DNA from: JAUSIF01 sp036556265 | GTDB lineage: Bacteria; Pseudomonadota; Alphaproteobacteria; Rhizobiales; Xanthobacteraceae | Reading direction: 5' to 3' | Length of the DNA stretch: 49,045 bases | Assembly: GCA_036556265.1 (NCBI GenBank) | Contig: DATBJU010000038.1 | Span: 1 to 49,045 of the forward strand | Part shown: positions 17,161 to 28,453 of the stretch, in pieces | How the letters are laid out: the number at the start of each line of letters is the position of its first letter | How positions within the stretch are numbered: position 1 is the first letter of the stretch | The notes under the pieces: generated by a model | Databases searched by the model: none | What the model saw: only the letters and a program-made list of their open reading frames with translations | What the model was told of the DNA's origin: nothing | Made by a program: the position numbers and the translations under genes

Positions 17161-17304
17161 ATGCCGAGCCTGATCCGATTTATTGCCGCCGTCGCGGTGC
17201 TCGCCGGACTCGCGTTTGCCGGCTTGTGGACGCTTGCCAATCTTGTCGAGCCGCAGCCGCGCGAAATGAGCGTCACGATTCCGCAGGATAGGATCGGCCG
17301 ATGA
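17161..17304 (+). CDS. Small single-span membrane protein upstream of xerD
   Basis: A 47-residue protein with one predicted N-terminal membrane segment (residues ~4-26, LIRFIAAVAVLAGLAFAGLWTL) and a short polar tail PREMSVTIPQDRIGR. It overlaps the xerD start by 4 bp (ATGA), so the two are probably coupled. No named family is recognised; similar tiny proteins sit before xerD in related genomes, as far as I recall. The alternative is that it is only a leader for xerD, but its clean hydrophobic profile argues for a real product. Confidence 0.6.
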   Translation: MPSLIRFIAAVAVLAGLAFAGLWTLANLVEPQPREMSVTIPQDRIGR

Positions 17305-18251
17305 GCGTGCGTGGCGGCGAGGACAGGCGGCCGAGCCGGCAGGTCGGTCTGTTTCTCGATATGATGGCGACGGAGCGCGGCGCAAGCCGCAACACGCTGG
17401 ATGCGTATCGTCGCGACATCGACGACTACGCAGCGTTCCTCGGCGGGAAGAAAAAGGGCATCAACAGCGCGGACACGGAGGACGTGCGCGCTTACCTCGC
17501 CGCACTGTCGCGCCGTCGTCTTGCGTCGGCTTCAATCGCGCGGCGATTGTCCGCGGTGCGCCAGCTGCATCGCTTCCTCTATGCGGAAGGGCTGCGCAGG
17601 GATGATCCCGCTGCGGTGCTCGAGGGGCCGCGGCGTGGCAGGCCGCTGCCGAAGATACTCAGTGTCGATGAGGTGACGAAGCTGCTCGTGACGGCGCACG
17701 CACGGGCGGACTCGAGCGCAGCAACGAAGGCGACACGCATACGCGCCAAGTGTCTCGTCTGTGTTCTTGAAGTGCTGTACGCGACGGGTCTGCGTATCTC
17801 TGAGCTGATCGCCTTGCCGGCGGCTGCGGCGCGTGCCGAGGGTGAGGTGATCATCGTGCGCGGCAAGGGCGGCAAGGAGCGGCTTGTCCCGCTCGGGCAG
17901 GCGGCGCGGCGCGCGATGCAACAGTATCTTTCCTTGCGCGAAGAGGCCGGTGCGGCGAGCTCGCGCTGGCTGTTTCCATCATTCGGCGACAGCGGTCATG
18001 TGAGCCGCCAACATGTCGCGCGCGAGCTGAAGGCGCTTGCCTCGTCGGCCGGCATCGAGCCTCGCAAAATGAGTCCGCACGTACTGCGTCACGCGTTCGC
18101 CAGTCACCTGCTCGCCAATGGCGCAGACCTGCGCATCGTGCAGGCGCTGCTCGGTCACGCCGATGTCTCGACCACGCAGATCTATACCCACGTTCTCGAC
18201 GAGCGCCTGAAAAGCATGGTGCGCGATCTGCATCCGTTGGCTGACGAGTGA
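17301..18251 (+). CDS. xerD: Tyrosine recombinase XerD
   Basis: A 316-residue site-specific recombinase that, with XerC, resolves chromosome dimers at dif. The full catalytic set is visible: R165 (ATGLRISEL), K189 (GKGGKER), H260 and R263 (HVLRHAFASH), H286 (LLGHADVSTT) and the nucleophile Y295 (IYTHV). The N-terminal core-binding domain spans residues 10-100. The ATG at 17301 overlaps the preceding small membrane protein. The family member could be XerC instead, but length and the HVLRHAFASHLLANG block fit XerD of Rhizobiales. No dif site was identified in the window. Confidence 0.93.
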   Translation: MSVRGGEDRRPSRQVGLFLDMMATERGASRNTLDAYRRDIDDYAAFLGGKKKGINSADTEDVRAYLAALSRRRLASASIARRLSAVRQLHRFLYAEGLRRDDPAAVLEGPRRGRPLPKILSVDEVTKLLVTAHARADSSAATKATRIRAKCLVCVLEVLYATGLRISELIALPAAAARAEGEVIIVRGKGGKERLVPLGQAARRAMQQYLSLREEAGAASSRWLFPSFGDSGHVSRQHVARELKALASSAGIEPRKMSPHVLRHAFASHLLANGADLRIVQALLGHADVSTTQIYTHVLDERLKSMVRDLHPLADE

Positions 18252-18340
18252 AGAATCCATGCAGTTATGGGCCTTCCCTTGACTCGCCCGGACCCGGCGG
18301 GCAGCTTCGCGCCGCCTGATCCGCGACGCCCCGTATTTGG

Positions 18341-19294
18341 ATGCGCACCTACCTCGATTTTGAAAAGCCGGTGGCGGAGCTTGAGTCGAAGCTCGAGGAG
18401 CTGCGCACGTTGGCGGCGGGAGGCGACGCGGTCGCGATCGGAGACGAAATCGGCCGTCTCGAGGCTAAGGCCGCTCAAGCGCTGCGCGAGATCTACGCAA
18501 ATTTGACGCCGTGGCAAAAGACGCAGGTCGCGCGCCATCCGCAGCGCCCGCATTTTTCCGATTATGTCGCCAAGCTGTTCACCGACTTCACTCCGCTTGC
18601 GGGCGATCGCAAGTTCGGTGAGGACGAGGCGATCCTTGGTGGCTTTGCCCGCTTCCAGGGAGAGAGCGTCTGCGTGATCGGGCATGAGAAGGGCTCGACC
18701 ACCGAAGCGCGCATCAAGCACAATTTCGGCATGGCGCGGCCCGAGGGCTATCGAAAGGCCGTTCGCCTCATGGAGCTTGCCGACCGGTTCGGACTTCCCG
18801 TGATCTCGCTCGTCGATACGGCTGGTGCGTATCCCGGAATCGATGCCGAGGCGCGCGGCCAGGCGGAGGCGATCGCGCGTTCGACCGAGGCATGCCTTTC
18901 GCTTGGCGTGCCCAACATCGCGGTGATCATCGGGGAAGGCGGATCGGGCGGTGCAATCGCAATCGCGACCGCGAATATCGTTATCATGCTGGAGCACGCG
19001 ATCTACAGCGTGATCTCGCCGGAGGGGGCGGCGTCAATCCTGTGGCGCGACACGTCGAAGGCACAGGAAGCCGCCACCAACATGAAGATCACAGCACGCG
19101 ACCTTGAGCGGCTCGGGGTGGTCGATCAGGTGGTTCCCGAGCCCCCCGGCGGCGCGCACCGTCAGCCCGAGGTCACAATTGCCGCCACGGGCGAGGCAAT
19201 CGATGCGGCCCTGACCGGTCTGCGAGGCTTTTCCCCCGACGAGATCCGGTCGCGGCGACAACAAAAATTCCTCGCAATTGGCCGTAATCTTTAG
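18341..19294 (+). CDS. accA: Acetyl-CoA carboxylase carboxyltransferase subunit alpha
   Basis: A 317-residue subunit that, with AccD, transfers the carboxyl group from biotin to acetyl-CoA to make malonyl-CoA for fatty acid synthesis. Conserved blocks include VIGHEKGSTTEARIKHNFGMARPEGYRK, the oxyanion-hole loop GEGGSGGAIAI and HAIYSVISPEGAASILWRD. The N-terminal amphipathic helix (DFEKPVAELESKLEELRTLA) is typical. Length and start match other AccA proteins. It stands 89 bp after xerD on the same strand; no terminator is seen between them. Confidence 0.97.
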   Translation: MRTYLDFEKPVAELESKLEELRTLAAGGDAVAIGDEIGRLEAKAAQALREIYANLTPWQKTQVARHPQRPHFSDYVAKLFTDFTPLAGDRKFGEDEAILGGFARFQGESVCVIGHEKGSTTEARIKHNFGMARPEGYRKAVRLMELADRFGLPVISLVDTAGAYPGIDAEARGQAEAIARSTEACLSLGVPNIAVIIGEGGSGGAIAIATANIVIMLEHAIYSVISPEGAASILWRDTSKAQEAATNMKITARDLERLGVVDQVVPEPPGGAHRQPEVTIAATGEAIDAALTGLRGFSPDEIRSRRQQKFLAIGRNL

Positions 19295-19404
19295 AGCTAA
19301 GGCTCGATTCCGGCGGGGGGCGGGGGCAGAAATCATTGATAAATCAAGGTGTCCCTGCGGCCCGCGCTTGCGGTAACCGCTCGTCAAGGGTAACGGTTTA
19401 GCCA

Positions 19405-20718
19405 ATGATCGTCGCTAATTCGTGCGATCTCAGGGGTGCAGCGTTGAGCCGTTCCTTTGTTCGAACCCGTAGCCTCGTGCTTGCGGCGGCTGGTGCGGTT
19501 GCGCTTGCTGGCTGCGTTCCCGAGGGCGGCTCGCTTCCGACCTTCGGCCCAAAGCATCTTCAACCGGTTTCGATGCAGACCATGGCCCTGTTCGATCAGA
19601 AGGGCATGGACAAGAATTCCCCGATCCTGCTCCGCATCTTCAAAGAAGAATCGGAGGTCGAAATCTGGAAACAGAACCGCGAAGGCAAGTTTGCGCTTCT
19701 GAAAACGTACCCGATCTGCCGCTGGTCCGGCGAGCTCGGTCCGAAGATCAAGGAAGGCGACCGGCAGGCGCCGGTAGGCTTCTACTTCATCACGCCCGAG
19801 TTGATGAATCCGCGCTCGAGCTACTATCTCGCCTTCAATCTCGGTTATCCCAACGAATTCGATCGTGCTTACGGCCGTACCGGCGCGCATCTTATGGTGC
19901 ACGGCGACTGCTCGTCGCGCGGCTGCTACGCGATGACCGACGAGCAGATCCAGGACATTTTCGCGCTCGCGCGGGATTCGTTCGACGGCGGGCAGCTCGC
20001 GTTCCAGGTGCAGGCGTTTCCGTTCCGCATGACCGCGAAGAACATGGCGCGCCATCGGAAAAATCCGTACATGGCGTTCTGGCGCATGCTGAAGGAAGGC
20101 AGCGATCATTTCGAACTGACCAGGACCCAGCCGAAGATCGACGTGTGCGAGAAGCGCTATGTCTTCAACGCACATCTGGCCGATCCATCGCAACTGTTCG
20201 ATCCGAAGGGGCAGTGCCCGATCTACGACGTGCCGACCGAGATCGCGAGCGCCGTCACCGCAAAGCGGCAGGCGGATGATCGCGAAACTGCGGTGCTCGC
20301 GCGGCTGCTGCCGGCTGCGCCGATCGTCACCGGCCGCGACGGCGACACGCATCAGGCATTCGCGGGCGGCGTCAATCGGCCGGTGAACACCGCAGTGCCG
20401 GCCGCCATCGACGATGGCCGGAACCTGGCCTCGAGCGGATCGAAAAGCGACTCAGTGACCGGCTCGACAGGCACTTCAACAGCGGGCGTTCCGACACCGC
20501 CTGGTGATCCGCGGCGGGGCGGCACTTCGACCGCTGCAAGTGCGTCGGGTTCGGCGCGCGCCTCGTTGACAAATGGCACGCCGCGCCGGACGACCCCCCG
20601 CGAGAAGCCCGCTCAGGACGAGCCCGCCGTGCAGCCGGCGCAGGACCAATTCAGCGCACCGCCGGCATTGCCGGGCGCGACGCCGATCCGTTCCTCGGGC
20701 GGGTTCTCTTACCGCTGA
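19405..20718 (+). CDS. L,D-transpeptidase (YkuD family) lipoprotein with disordered C-terminal tail
   Basis: A periplasmic L,D-transpeptidase-type enzyme expected to crosslink or modify peptidoglycan. A hydrophobic segment leads to the lipobox-like ALAGC (Cys37 counted from the ATG at 19405). The catalytic HGxxxxxxGC motif reads HGDCSSRGC, with H166 and C174. After residue ~310 the chain becomes a low-complexity Ser/Thr/Pro/Ala tail of about 125 residues. The true start may be the TTG at 19444 (13 residues shorter), which has AGGGGTG just upstream and leaves a tighter signal peptide. It resembles the YafK-like branch. It is convergent with secA, with 31 bp between the stops. Confidence 0.88.
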   Translation: MIVANSCDLRGAALSRSFVRTRSLVLAAAGAVALAGCVPEGGSLPTFGPKHLQPVSMQTMALFDQKGMDKNSPILLRIFKEESEVEIWKQNREGKFALLKTYPICRWSGELGPKIKEGDRQAPVGFYFITPELMNPRSSYYLAFNLGYPNEFDRAYGRTGAHLMVHGDCSSRGCYAMTDEQIQDIFALARDSFDGGQLAFQVQAFPFRMTAKNMARHRKNPYMAFWRMLKEGSDHFELTRTQPKIDVCEKRYVFNAHLADPSQLFDPKGQCPIYDVPTEIASAVTAKRQADDRETAVLARLLPAAPIVTGRDGDTHQAFAGGVNRPVNTAVPAAIDDGRNLASSGSKSDSVTGSTGTSTAGVPTPPGDPRRGGTSTAASASGSARASLTNGTPRRTTPREKPAQDEPAVQPAQDQFSAPPALPGATPIRSSGGFSYR

Positions 20719-20749
20719 TTTGACTGACGAGTAGTCGAGTCGCTCGCCT

Positions 20750-23530
<2,781 letters not shown>

Positions 23531-23819
23531 CGCGAGGTCTTTCCTTCTCGCCCGACGCTCAGGGCGCGGGGATCAGAGGCGGTCGCCCGACGGAGGCGGG
23601 AGACTGCGGCACAATTGGGATGATTGCCGCGTGGTCACGAAAGCTTGCGTCGGAGCGGGATTCCGGCGCGCCGACGCAGAGATATGAATGGCCCCGGGCC
23701 TTGTCAATTGGCGGTTCCGCGCGCGACGACGAGGCCCCGCGGGCTCGGCCTTGCTTCGCATGCGTGGTTGCGTCACCCTCCCTTTGACGCCATCCGGCAT
23801 CGCGCCGTTAGGATTCATC

Positions 23820-24671
23820 ATGAAATCAGCCGCCTTTGCCGTCGCGCTCGCTGCCGGCGTTTCGCTCGCGGGAGCCGTCTCGGCCGTGGCGCAGGGCGCG
23901 GATCCGGTGATTGCGCGGGTGGACGGCAAGGAAATTCACCAGAGCGACCTGGCTATCGCCGAGGCGGACATCGGATCAAGCTTGCCGGCGGCCGCACCCG
24001 AGGCGCGGCGGGAAGCTTTGTTGACGTATCTCATCGACATCACGATCATCGCCAACGCCGCCGAAGCGAAGAAGCTGCCGCAGGCGCCCGGATTCGAGCG
24101 CCGTGTCGCGTTCGCTCGGCAAAAGGTTCTGATGGAGACGTTGCTCGATCAGGAAATGAAGGCGGCGGTAAATGAATCAACGATGAAAAAGCTCTACGAC
24201 GATTCCGTCGCACGCACGAAGCCGGATGAGGAAGTGCGTGCCCGACATATTCTGGTCGAGACTGAAGAAAAAGCGAAGGAAGTGCTCGGCAAGCTCAACG
24301 CCGGCGGAGATTTCGCGGCGCTCGCCAAAACAGAATCGAAGGACCCAGGTGCAGCGGAAGGGGGCGATCTCGGCTACTTCACGAAGGACCAGATGGTGTC
24401 CGAATTCGCCGAAGCGGCGTTCAAGCTCGAGAAGGGCGCCCTGTCTGCTCCCGTGAAGACGCAGTTCGGCTGGCATGTGATCAAAGTCGAGGACAAGCGC
24501 ACGAAGCCGGTACCGGCTTTCGACGCGGTGAAGGGTCAAATAGAGTCCTATCTCGCGCGCCGCGCGCAGGCCGAGCTCGTCGGCAAGCTGCGCGAGGGCG
24601 CTAAGGTCGAGCGAATTCCGCAGAAGACGGACGCTGCGCCGGCGACGCCGCCGGCGGGCAGTCCAAAGTAA
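23820..24671 (+). CDS. Periplasmic parvulin-type peptidyl-prolyl isomerase
   Basis: A 283-residue PpiC-type foldase. Residues 1-25 (MKSAAFAVALAAGVSLAGAVSAVAQ) are a signal peptide. A SurA-like helical segment is followed by the parvulin domain from EEVRARHILVETEEKAKEVL through GGDLGYFTKDQMVSEFAEAAF to FGWHVIKVEDKR. The ATG at 23820 is preferred because it starts the signal peptide and has AGGA six bases upstream. It is divergent from secA and followed 15 bp later by argJ. Known members help fold outer-membrane and secreted proteins; specific clients are unknown. Confidence 0.93.
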   Translation: MKSAAFAVALAAGVSLAGAVSAVAQGADPVIARVDGKEIHQSDLAIAEADIGSSLPAAAPEARREALLTYLIDITIIANAAEAKKLPQAPGFERRVAFARQKVLMETLLDQEMKAAVNESTMKKLYDDSVARTKPDEEVRARHILVETEEKAKEVLGKLNAGGDFAALAKTESKDPGAAEGGDLGYFTKDQMVSEFAEAAFKLEKGALSAPVKTQFGWHVIKVEDKRTKPVPAFDAVKGQIESYLARRAQAELVGKLREGAKVERIPQKTDAAPATPPAGSPK

Positions 24672-24686
24672 TATCTATTTGGGGGC

Positions 24687-25925
24687 ATGGGTAACGTATC
24701 GCCGCTGGCGCCGGCCTCGATTGCCGAGTTGCCGCCGATCGCGGGCGTAAGGCTCGCCACAGCATCGGCAGGTATCCGCTACGAAGGCCGGACGGACGTT
24801 CTTCTCGCGGTGCTGGACAAGGGCACCGCGGTTGCTGGCGTCTTGACCCGATCGAAATGCCCATCGGCACCGGTCGAGTGGTGCAAAGCGCGGCTCGGAA
24901 CGGGGCGCGCGCGGGCGCTCGTCGCCAACGCTGGCAACGCCAACGCCTTCACCGGCGAGAAAGGCCTCGCCGCGGTGAAGCGAACCGCAGCGCTCGCGGC
25001 CGAAGCGGTCGGCTGCAAGTCGAACGAAGTGCTCATCGCGTCAACGGGGGTCATCGGCGAACCGCTCGACGCATCGACGATCGGCCGCGTGTTGCGCGGG
25101 GCAGCCTTGGCCGCGCGGCCGGAGAACTGGAAGGCCGCGGCGCGCGCGATTATGACAACCGACACGTTTGCAAAACTCTCCTCGGCGACAGCGCGCCTTG
25201 GCCAAACGGACGTTCGCATCAACGGTATCGCGAAGGGCTCTGGCATGATCGCGCCGGACATGGCGACGATGCTTTCCTTCGTGTTCACGGACGCGCCAAT
25301 CGCGGCGCCGGTGCTGCGAACGCTCGTACGGCAGGAAGTGGTCGATACGTTCAACGCGATCACCGTGGACGGCGACACTTCCACGTCCGACACGCTGCTC
25401 GTGTTCGCGACGGGAGGTGCGGCGGCGCGTGGCGCGCCCGCCATCAGGAGTAGGGGCGACAAGCGCCTCGAGGAATTCCGGCGTGCGTTGCGGGCGGTGT
25501 TTGCCGATCTGTCGGAACAGATCGCGCGCGACGGCGAAGGCGCCCGCAAGCTCGTGCGCGTCACCGTGAAGGGTGCGGTGTCTAAGGCGTCCGCCCGCAA
25601 GATCGCGCTTTCGATCGCGAACTCGCCGCTCGTGAAAACGGCGATCGCAGGAGAGGACGCCAATTGGGGCCGCGTGGTAATGGCGGTCGGCAAGGCCGGT
25701 GAACCCGCGGACCGCGATAAGCTGTCGATCTATTTCGGTGATATTCGGGTGGCGTCCGCCGGAGCGCGCGATCCGGACTATGATGAAAAGAAAGTATCCG
25801 TTTACATGAAACGTGACGTGATCGATTTGACTGTTGATTTAAGGCTCGGACGCGCGAGCGATCGGGTTCTTACGTGCGATCTGACCAAGGAATACGTCGC
25901 CATCAACGGCGACTACCGGTCCTGA
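24687..25925 (+). CDS. argJ: Bifunctional glutamate N-acetyltransferase / amino-acid acetyltransferase
   Basis: A 412-residue ornithine acetyltransferase of arginine synthesis. It recycles the acetyl group from N-acetylornithine onto glutamate and may also use acetyl-CoA. The protein self-cleaves, and the new N-terminal nucleophile is Thr194 in GMIAPDMATMLSF. The oxyanion/substrate block NAGNANAFTGE and the C-terminal VAINGDYRS are intact. The sequence is full length, so both subunits come from this one gene. It follows the parvulin gene closely and precedes mutT on the same strand. Confidence 0.97.
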   Translation: MGNVSPLAPASIAELPPIAGVRLATASAGIRYEGRTDVLLAVLDKGTAVAGVLTRSKCPSAPVEWCKARLGTGRARALVANAGNANAFTGEKGLAAVKRTAALAAEAVGCKSNEVLIASTGVIGEPLDASTIGRVLRGAALAARPENWKAAARAIMTTDTFAKLSSATARLGQTDVRINGIAKGSGMIAPDMATMLSFVFTDAPIAAPVLRTLVRQEVVDTFNAITVDGDTSTSDTLLVFATGGAAARGAPAIRSRGDKRLEEFRRALRAVFADLSEQIARDGEGARKLVRVTVKGAVSKASARKIALSIANSPLVKTAIAGEDANWGRVVMAVGKAGEPADRDKLSIYFGDIRVASAGARDPDYDEKKVSVYMKRDVIDLTVDLRLGRASDRVLTCDLTKEYVAINGDYRS

Positions 25926-26009
25926 GCGAATGGCAAATGCCGCCAATACGCGGCCGCGCGCTAGGAAGCCGTTAACGGGCGGCGCCTACGCTTGTCGGCA
26001 GGTTCGCGC

Positions 26010-26444
26010 GTGAGGCTTGTACTTGTCGCCGCCTGCGCGCTCGTCGATGTCGACGGACGGGTGCTGCTGACCCGCCGTCCTGAAGGAAAGACATTGGCGG
26101 GCTTGTGGGAATTTCCCGGCGGGAAGGTCGAGGCGGGCGAGCTGCCGGAGCAGACGCTGATCCGGGAATTGAAGGAGGAGCTCGGGATCGAGGTTTCCAA
26201 CGCGTGTCTCGCGCCGCTCACTTTCGCGAGCCATGCCTATGCCGATTTCCATCTCCTGATGCCGCTCTGGATATGCCGGCGTTGGGAGGGAATTGTGACG
26301 GCACAGGAAGGGCAACAGATCGTGTGGGTGCGGCCGCAGCGGCTCCGGGAATATCCGATGCCGCCCGCCGACGAACCATTGATCCCGCACTTGGTCGAAC
26401 TACTTACTGTGCCCGGAACGCGGGCCAATGAGAGCGGACGATGA
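26010..26444 (+). CDS. mutT: (Deoxy)nucleoside triphosphate pyrophosphohydrolase MutT
   Basis: A 144-residue Nudix hydrolase that removes 8-oxo-dGTP from the nucleotide pool. The Nudix box is complete: GGKVEAGELPEQTLIRELKEELGIEV, with the REL..EE..G core. I chose the GTG at 26010 (RLVLVAACALVDVDGRVLLTRRPEG) over a TTG 18 bp upstream, because it opens directly into the first strand and has GGCAGG before it. It follows argJ (84 bp) and overlaps the Flp pilin start by 4 bp. Confidence 0.92.
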   Translation: MRLVLVAACALVDVDGRVLLTRRPEGKTLAGLWEFPGGKVEAGELPEQTLIRELKEELGIEVSNACLAPLTFASHAYADFHLLMPLWICRRWEGIVTAQEGQQIVWVRPQRLREYPMPPADEPLIPHLVELLTVPGTRANESGR

Positions 26445-26641
26445 AGCAGACAGCCACCAGCCTACTGTTTGATCTGAAGCGACTTTACGAAAACGAAAGT
26501 GGTGCGACCGCAATCGAGTACGCGTTGATCGCAATGTGCATCTCGATCACGATCGTTGCCGCCGCGACCGCAGTCGGCACCTCGCTCAACACCGTCTTCG
26601 ACAAGGTCGGGGACAGCCTCAACGCCGCCACCGGCGGCTAG
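26441..26641 (+). CDS. Flp-family type IVb pilin
   Basis: A 66-residue pilin subunit precursor. It has the class hallmarks: a leader ending in ESG, then ATAIEYALIA with Glu5 of the mature chain, and a hydrophobic helix to about residue 50. A prepilin peptidase would cut G/A after residue 21 or so. No tad assembly, CpaA or secretin genes lie in the window, so it is a stand-alone pilin gene. Its start overlaps mutT, and its stop shares bases with the stop of the convergent methyltransferase. Confidence 0.9.
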   Translation: MKQTATSLLFDLKRLYENESGATAIEYALIAMCISITIVAAATAVGTSLNTVFDKVGDSLNAATGG

Positions 26642-27558
26642 TCCGCAGGTCCGGGTTTGCGCGCCGGGCGGGCCGGATCACCGGTCCGGCGTTCATGCGT
26701 GCCGAGCGCGTCCGCCAAGCGCATCTTTGCCGACCCTGGGCGCAGCGGTTGCTGCTGACTCTCGTGTGGCGCCCACGCGGAAATGGACAACAGATCGAAG
26801 GTTGCGCGCAGGCGTCCGTCCGGATCGGAGAAACGCTGCGCGTAGATCTCCGCGGTACGTGCGAGCGTCGCGCGTAACAGCGGCGCGCGGCGGCGCTCGG
26901 TGAGGATGTTGGTCGCGCCCATGGCGCGCAGATCGGCAAACAGCCTGGCGAGATTCGAGTAGCGGACGGTCACGCGATCGAGATCCGTCACCGGAAGGGC
27001 AAGCCCCGCGCGCTGCAGGAGCGAGCCGAGCGCGCGCACGTCGACGAACGGTGCGACGCGCGGTGAGGCGCCGCCTTCGATCTCGGATTCGGCGGCGGCG
27101 AGGCATTGGCGCAATTCGGTCAGCGTCTCTCCACCGACAAGCACCGCAAGGAACAGCCCGTCCGGCTTCAACGCCCGCCGCACTTGGACAAGTGTGCCCG
27201 GCAGGTCGTTTGCCCAATGCAACGCAAGCGCCGAGACGATGACGTCGAAAGTCCCATCGGCGAAGGGGAGCAGCTCTTCGTCTGCAGCCACACGCGGTCC
27301 GAGCGTGTGGGTACGCAAATGGGCAAGCGGCTCGCAGGCAACGATCTCTGCAACGTTTTCTTGGAGGGATTCGCGCAGTGCTTCCCCCGGTGTGCCGAGA
27401 TCGAGCGCGAACGAGAACCGGCGCGTGACCGTCGAGAGGCGCTCGGCAAGATCTTTCGCCGCGCGCTCGAGGAGGAAGTTCTCCGTGCTGCCGATCGCCG
27501 CACGTCGCCGCCGTGCGCGCAAGAGCGCGCGATCGAACAGGCGGGGAGGGTTGTCCAT
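26638..27558 (-). CDS. NDUFAF5-like SAM-dependent methyltransferase
   Basis: A 306-residue class I methyltransferase-fold protein resembling NDUFAF5 (C20orf7), the mitochondrial complex I assembly factor that hydroxylates an arginine of NDUFS7, and more distantly BioC. Features are FDRALLRARRRRAA at the N-terminus, an SAM-binding region around SFALDLGTPGEALRE, and FDVIVSALALHWANDLPGTL followed by RRALKPDGLFLAVLVGGETL. The usual DxGxG loop is present as LDLGTPG. The C-terminus ends in a basic RPARKPGPAD tail. The complex I role is inferred from homology alone. It is convergent with the Flp gene and divergent from comF. Confidence 0.8.
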   Translation of the reverse strand: MDNPPRLFDRALLRARRRRAAIGSTENFLLERAAKDLAERLSTVTRRFSFALDLGTPGEALRESLQENVAEIVACEPLAHLRTHTLGPRVAADEELLPFADGTFDVIVSALALHWANDLPGTLVQVRRALKPDGLFLAVLVGGETLTELRQCLAAAESEIEGGASPRVAPFVDVRALGSLLQRAGLALPVTDLDRVTVRYSNLARLFADLRAMGATNILTERRRAPLLRATLARTAEIYAQRFSDPDGRLRATFDLLSISAWAPHESQQQPLRPGSAKMRLADALGTHERRTGDPARPARKPGPAD

Positions 27559-27624
27559 GGCAAATTCTCACGCGGTCGCCGCCCCAACGTGGCATCGCCG
27601 TGCATTCGGCGCTAGCCTCGCGCC

Positions 27625-28416
27625 ATGACAGGCGAACCGGCGCAGGCGGAGATCGAGCACTCCCGGCCCGACGGGAGCCTTCGCCGGTTCTTTCGGGCGG
27701 CGGCTCGAACCGCAGTGGATCTCGTGCTCCCACCCACTTGCCTCGCCTGCCGCAAGCCCGTGGGCGCGGCTGGCGGGCTTTGCCCGTCCTGCTGGATCAA
27801 GATGGGGTTCATTGAGCGGCCGTACTGCGAACGACTCGGCACGCCATTTCCCCACGACACCGGCGGTTCGCTTCTATCGCCTGCGGCGATCGCCAACCCG
27901 CCGGCGTTCGATCGGGCCCGTGCGGCCGCGCGTTATGGCGATGCCGCACGCGAACTCGTCCACCTGTTGAAGTACGGCGATCGGCTTGATCTCGCGGCTC
28001 CGCTGGGACGATGGATGGCGCGCGCCGGCGCGGAAGTGCTCGCCGACGCCGACGCCCTCGTGCCCGTGCCGTTGCATTGGACGCGGCTGTGGCAACGGCG
28101 CTTCAATCAGTCAGCGATGCTTGCGCGCGCGATCGCCTCGGCGGCTGGCGTTCCTGTCGCCGATCACATTCTCGCGCGCACGCGAGCGACCGCGCCGCAA
28201 ATCGGACTCGCTCGGAGTGAGCGCGCGCGCAACGTGCAAGGCGCGTTCGCCGTACCGAGGGCAGCGCGCATCGATGTAAAAGGGCGGAAACTTGTCGTTA
28301 TCGATGACGTGTTAACTTCCGGAGCGACCGTCGAAGCGTGCGCGAACGTGTTGCGGCGCGCGGGCGCGAGCCGGGTCGACGTGCTGGTGCTGGCGCGGGT
28401 TGTCGGCTACGAATGA
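27625..28416 (+). CDS. ComF-family phosphoribosyltransferase-like protein
   Basis: A 263-residue ComF protein. A four-cysteine zinc motif sits near the start of the domain (PTCLACRKP...LCPSCW), and the PRPP-binding motif VVIDDVLTSGATVEAC is in the C-terminal half. KYGDRLDLAAPLGRWM and VPVPLHWTRLWQRRFNQS are typical of the family. In naturally competent bacteria ComF aids DNA uptake; here the function is unknown. It starts 66 bp from the divergent methyltransferase and is followed by the amidase gene, 37 bp downstream. Confidence 0.92.
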   Translation: MTGEPAQAEIEHSRPDGSLRRFFRAAARTAVDLVLPPTCLACRKPVGAAGGLCPSCWIKMGFIERPYCERLGTPFPHDTGGSLLSPAAIANPPAFDRARAAARYGDAARELVHLLKYGDRLDLAAPLGRWMARAGAEVLADADALVPVPLHWTRLWQRRFNQSAMLARAIASAAGVPVADHILARTRATAPQIGLARSERARNVQGAFAVPRAARIDVKGRKLVVIDDVLTSGATVEACANVLRRAGASRVDVLVLARVVGYE

Positions 28417-28442
28417 AACGCCATATGATGCGGCGGGACGAC

Positions 28443-28448
28443 AGGAGG
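28443..28448 (+). promoter_or_regulatory. Strong Shine-Dalgarno deciding a TTG start
   Basis: A perfect AGGAGG lies 5 bases before the TTG at 28454. It identifies this non-ATG codon as the start of the Nit2-type amidase, rather than any upstream ATG inside the end of comF. Confidence 0.75.
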
Positions 28449-28453
28449 TTTCC

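Noticed and set aside
19336..19347. TTGAT-AA-ATCAA as an FNR/FixK site before the L,D-transpeptidase gene
   Set aside because: The half-sites are 2 bp apart, whereas FNR/FixK boxes need 4 bp (TTGAT-N4-ATCAA).
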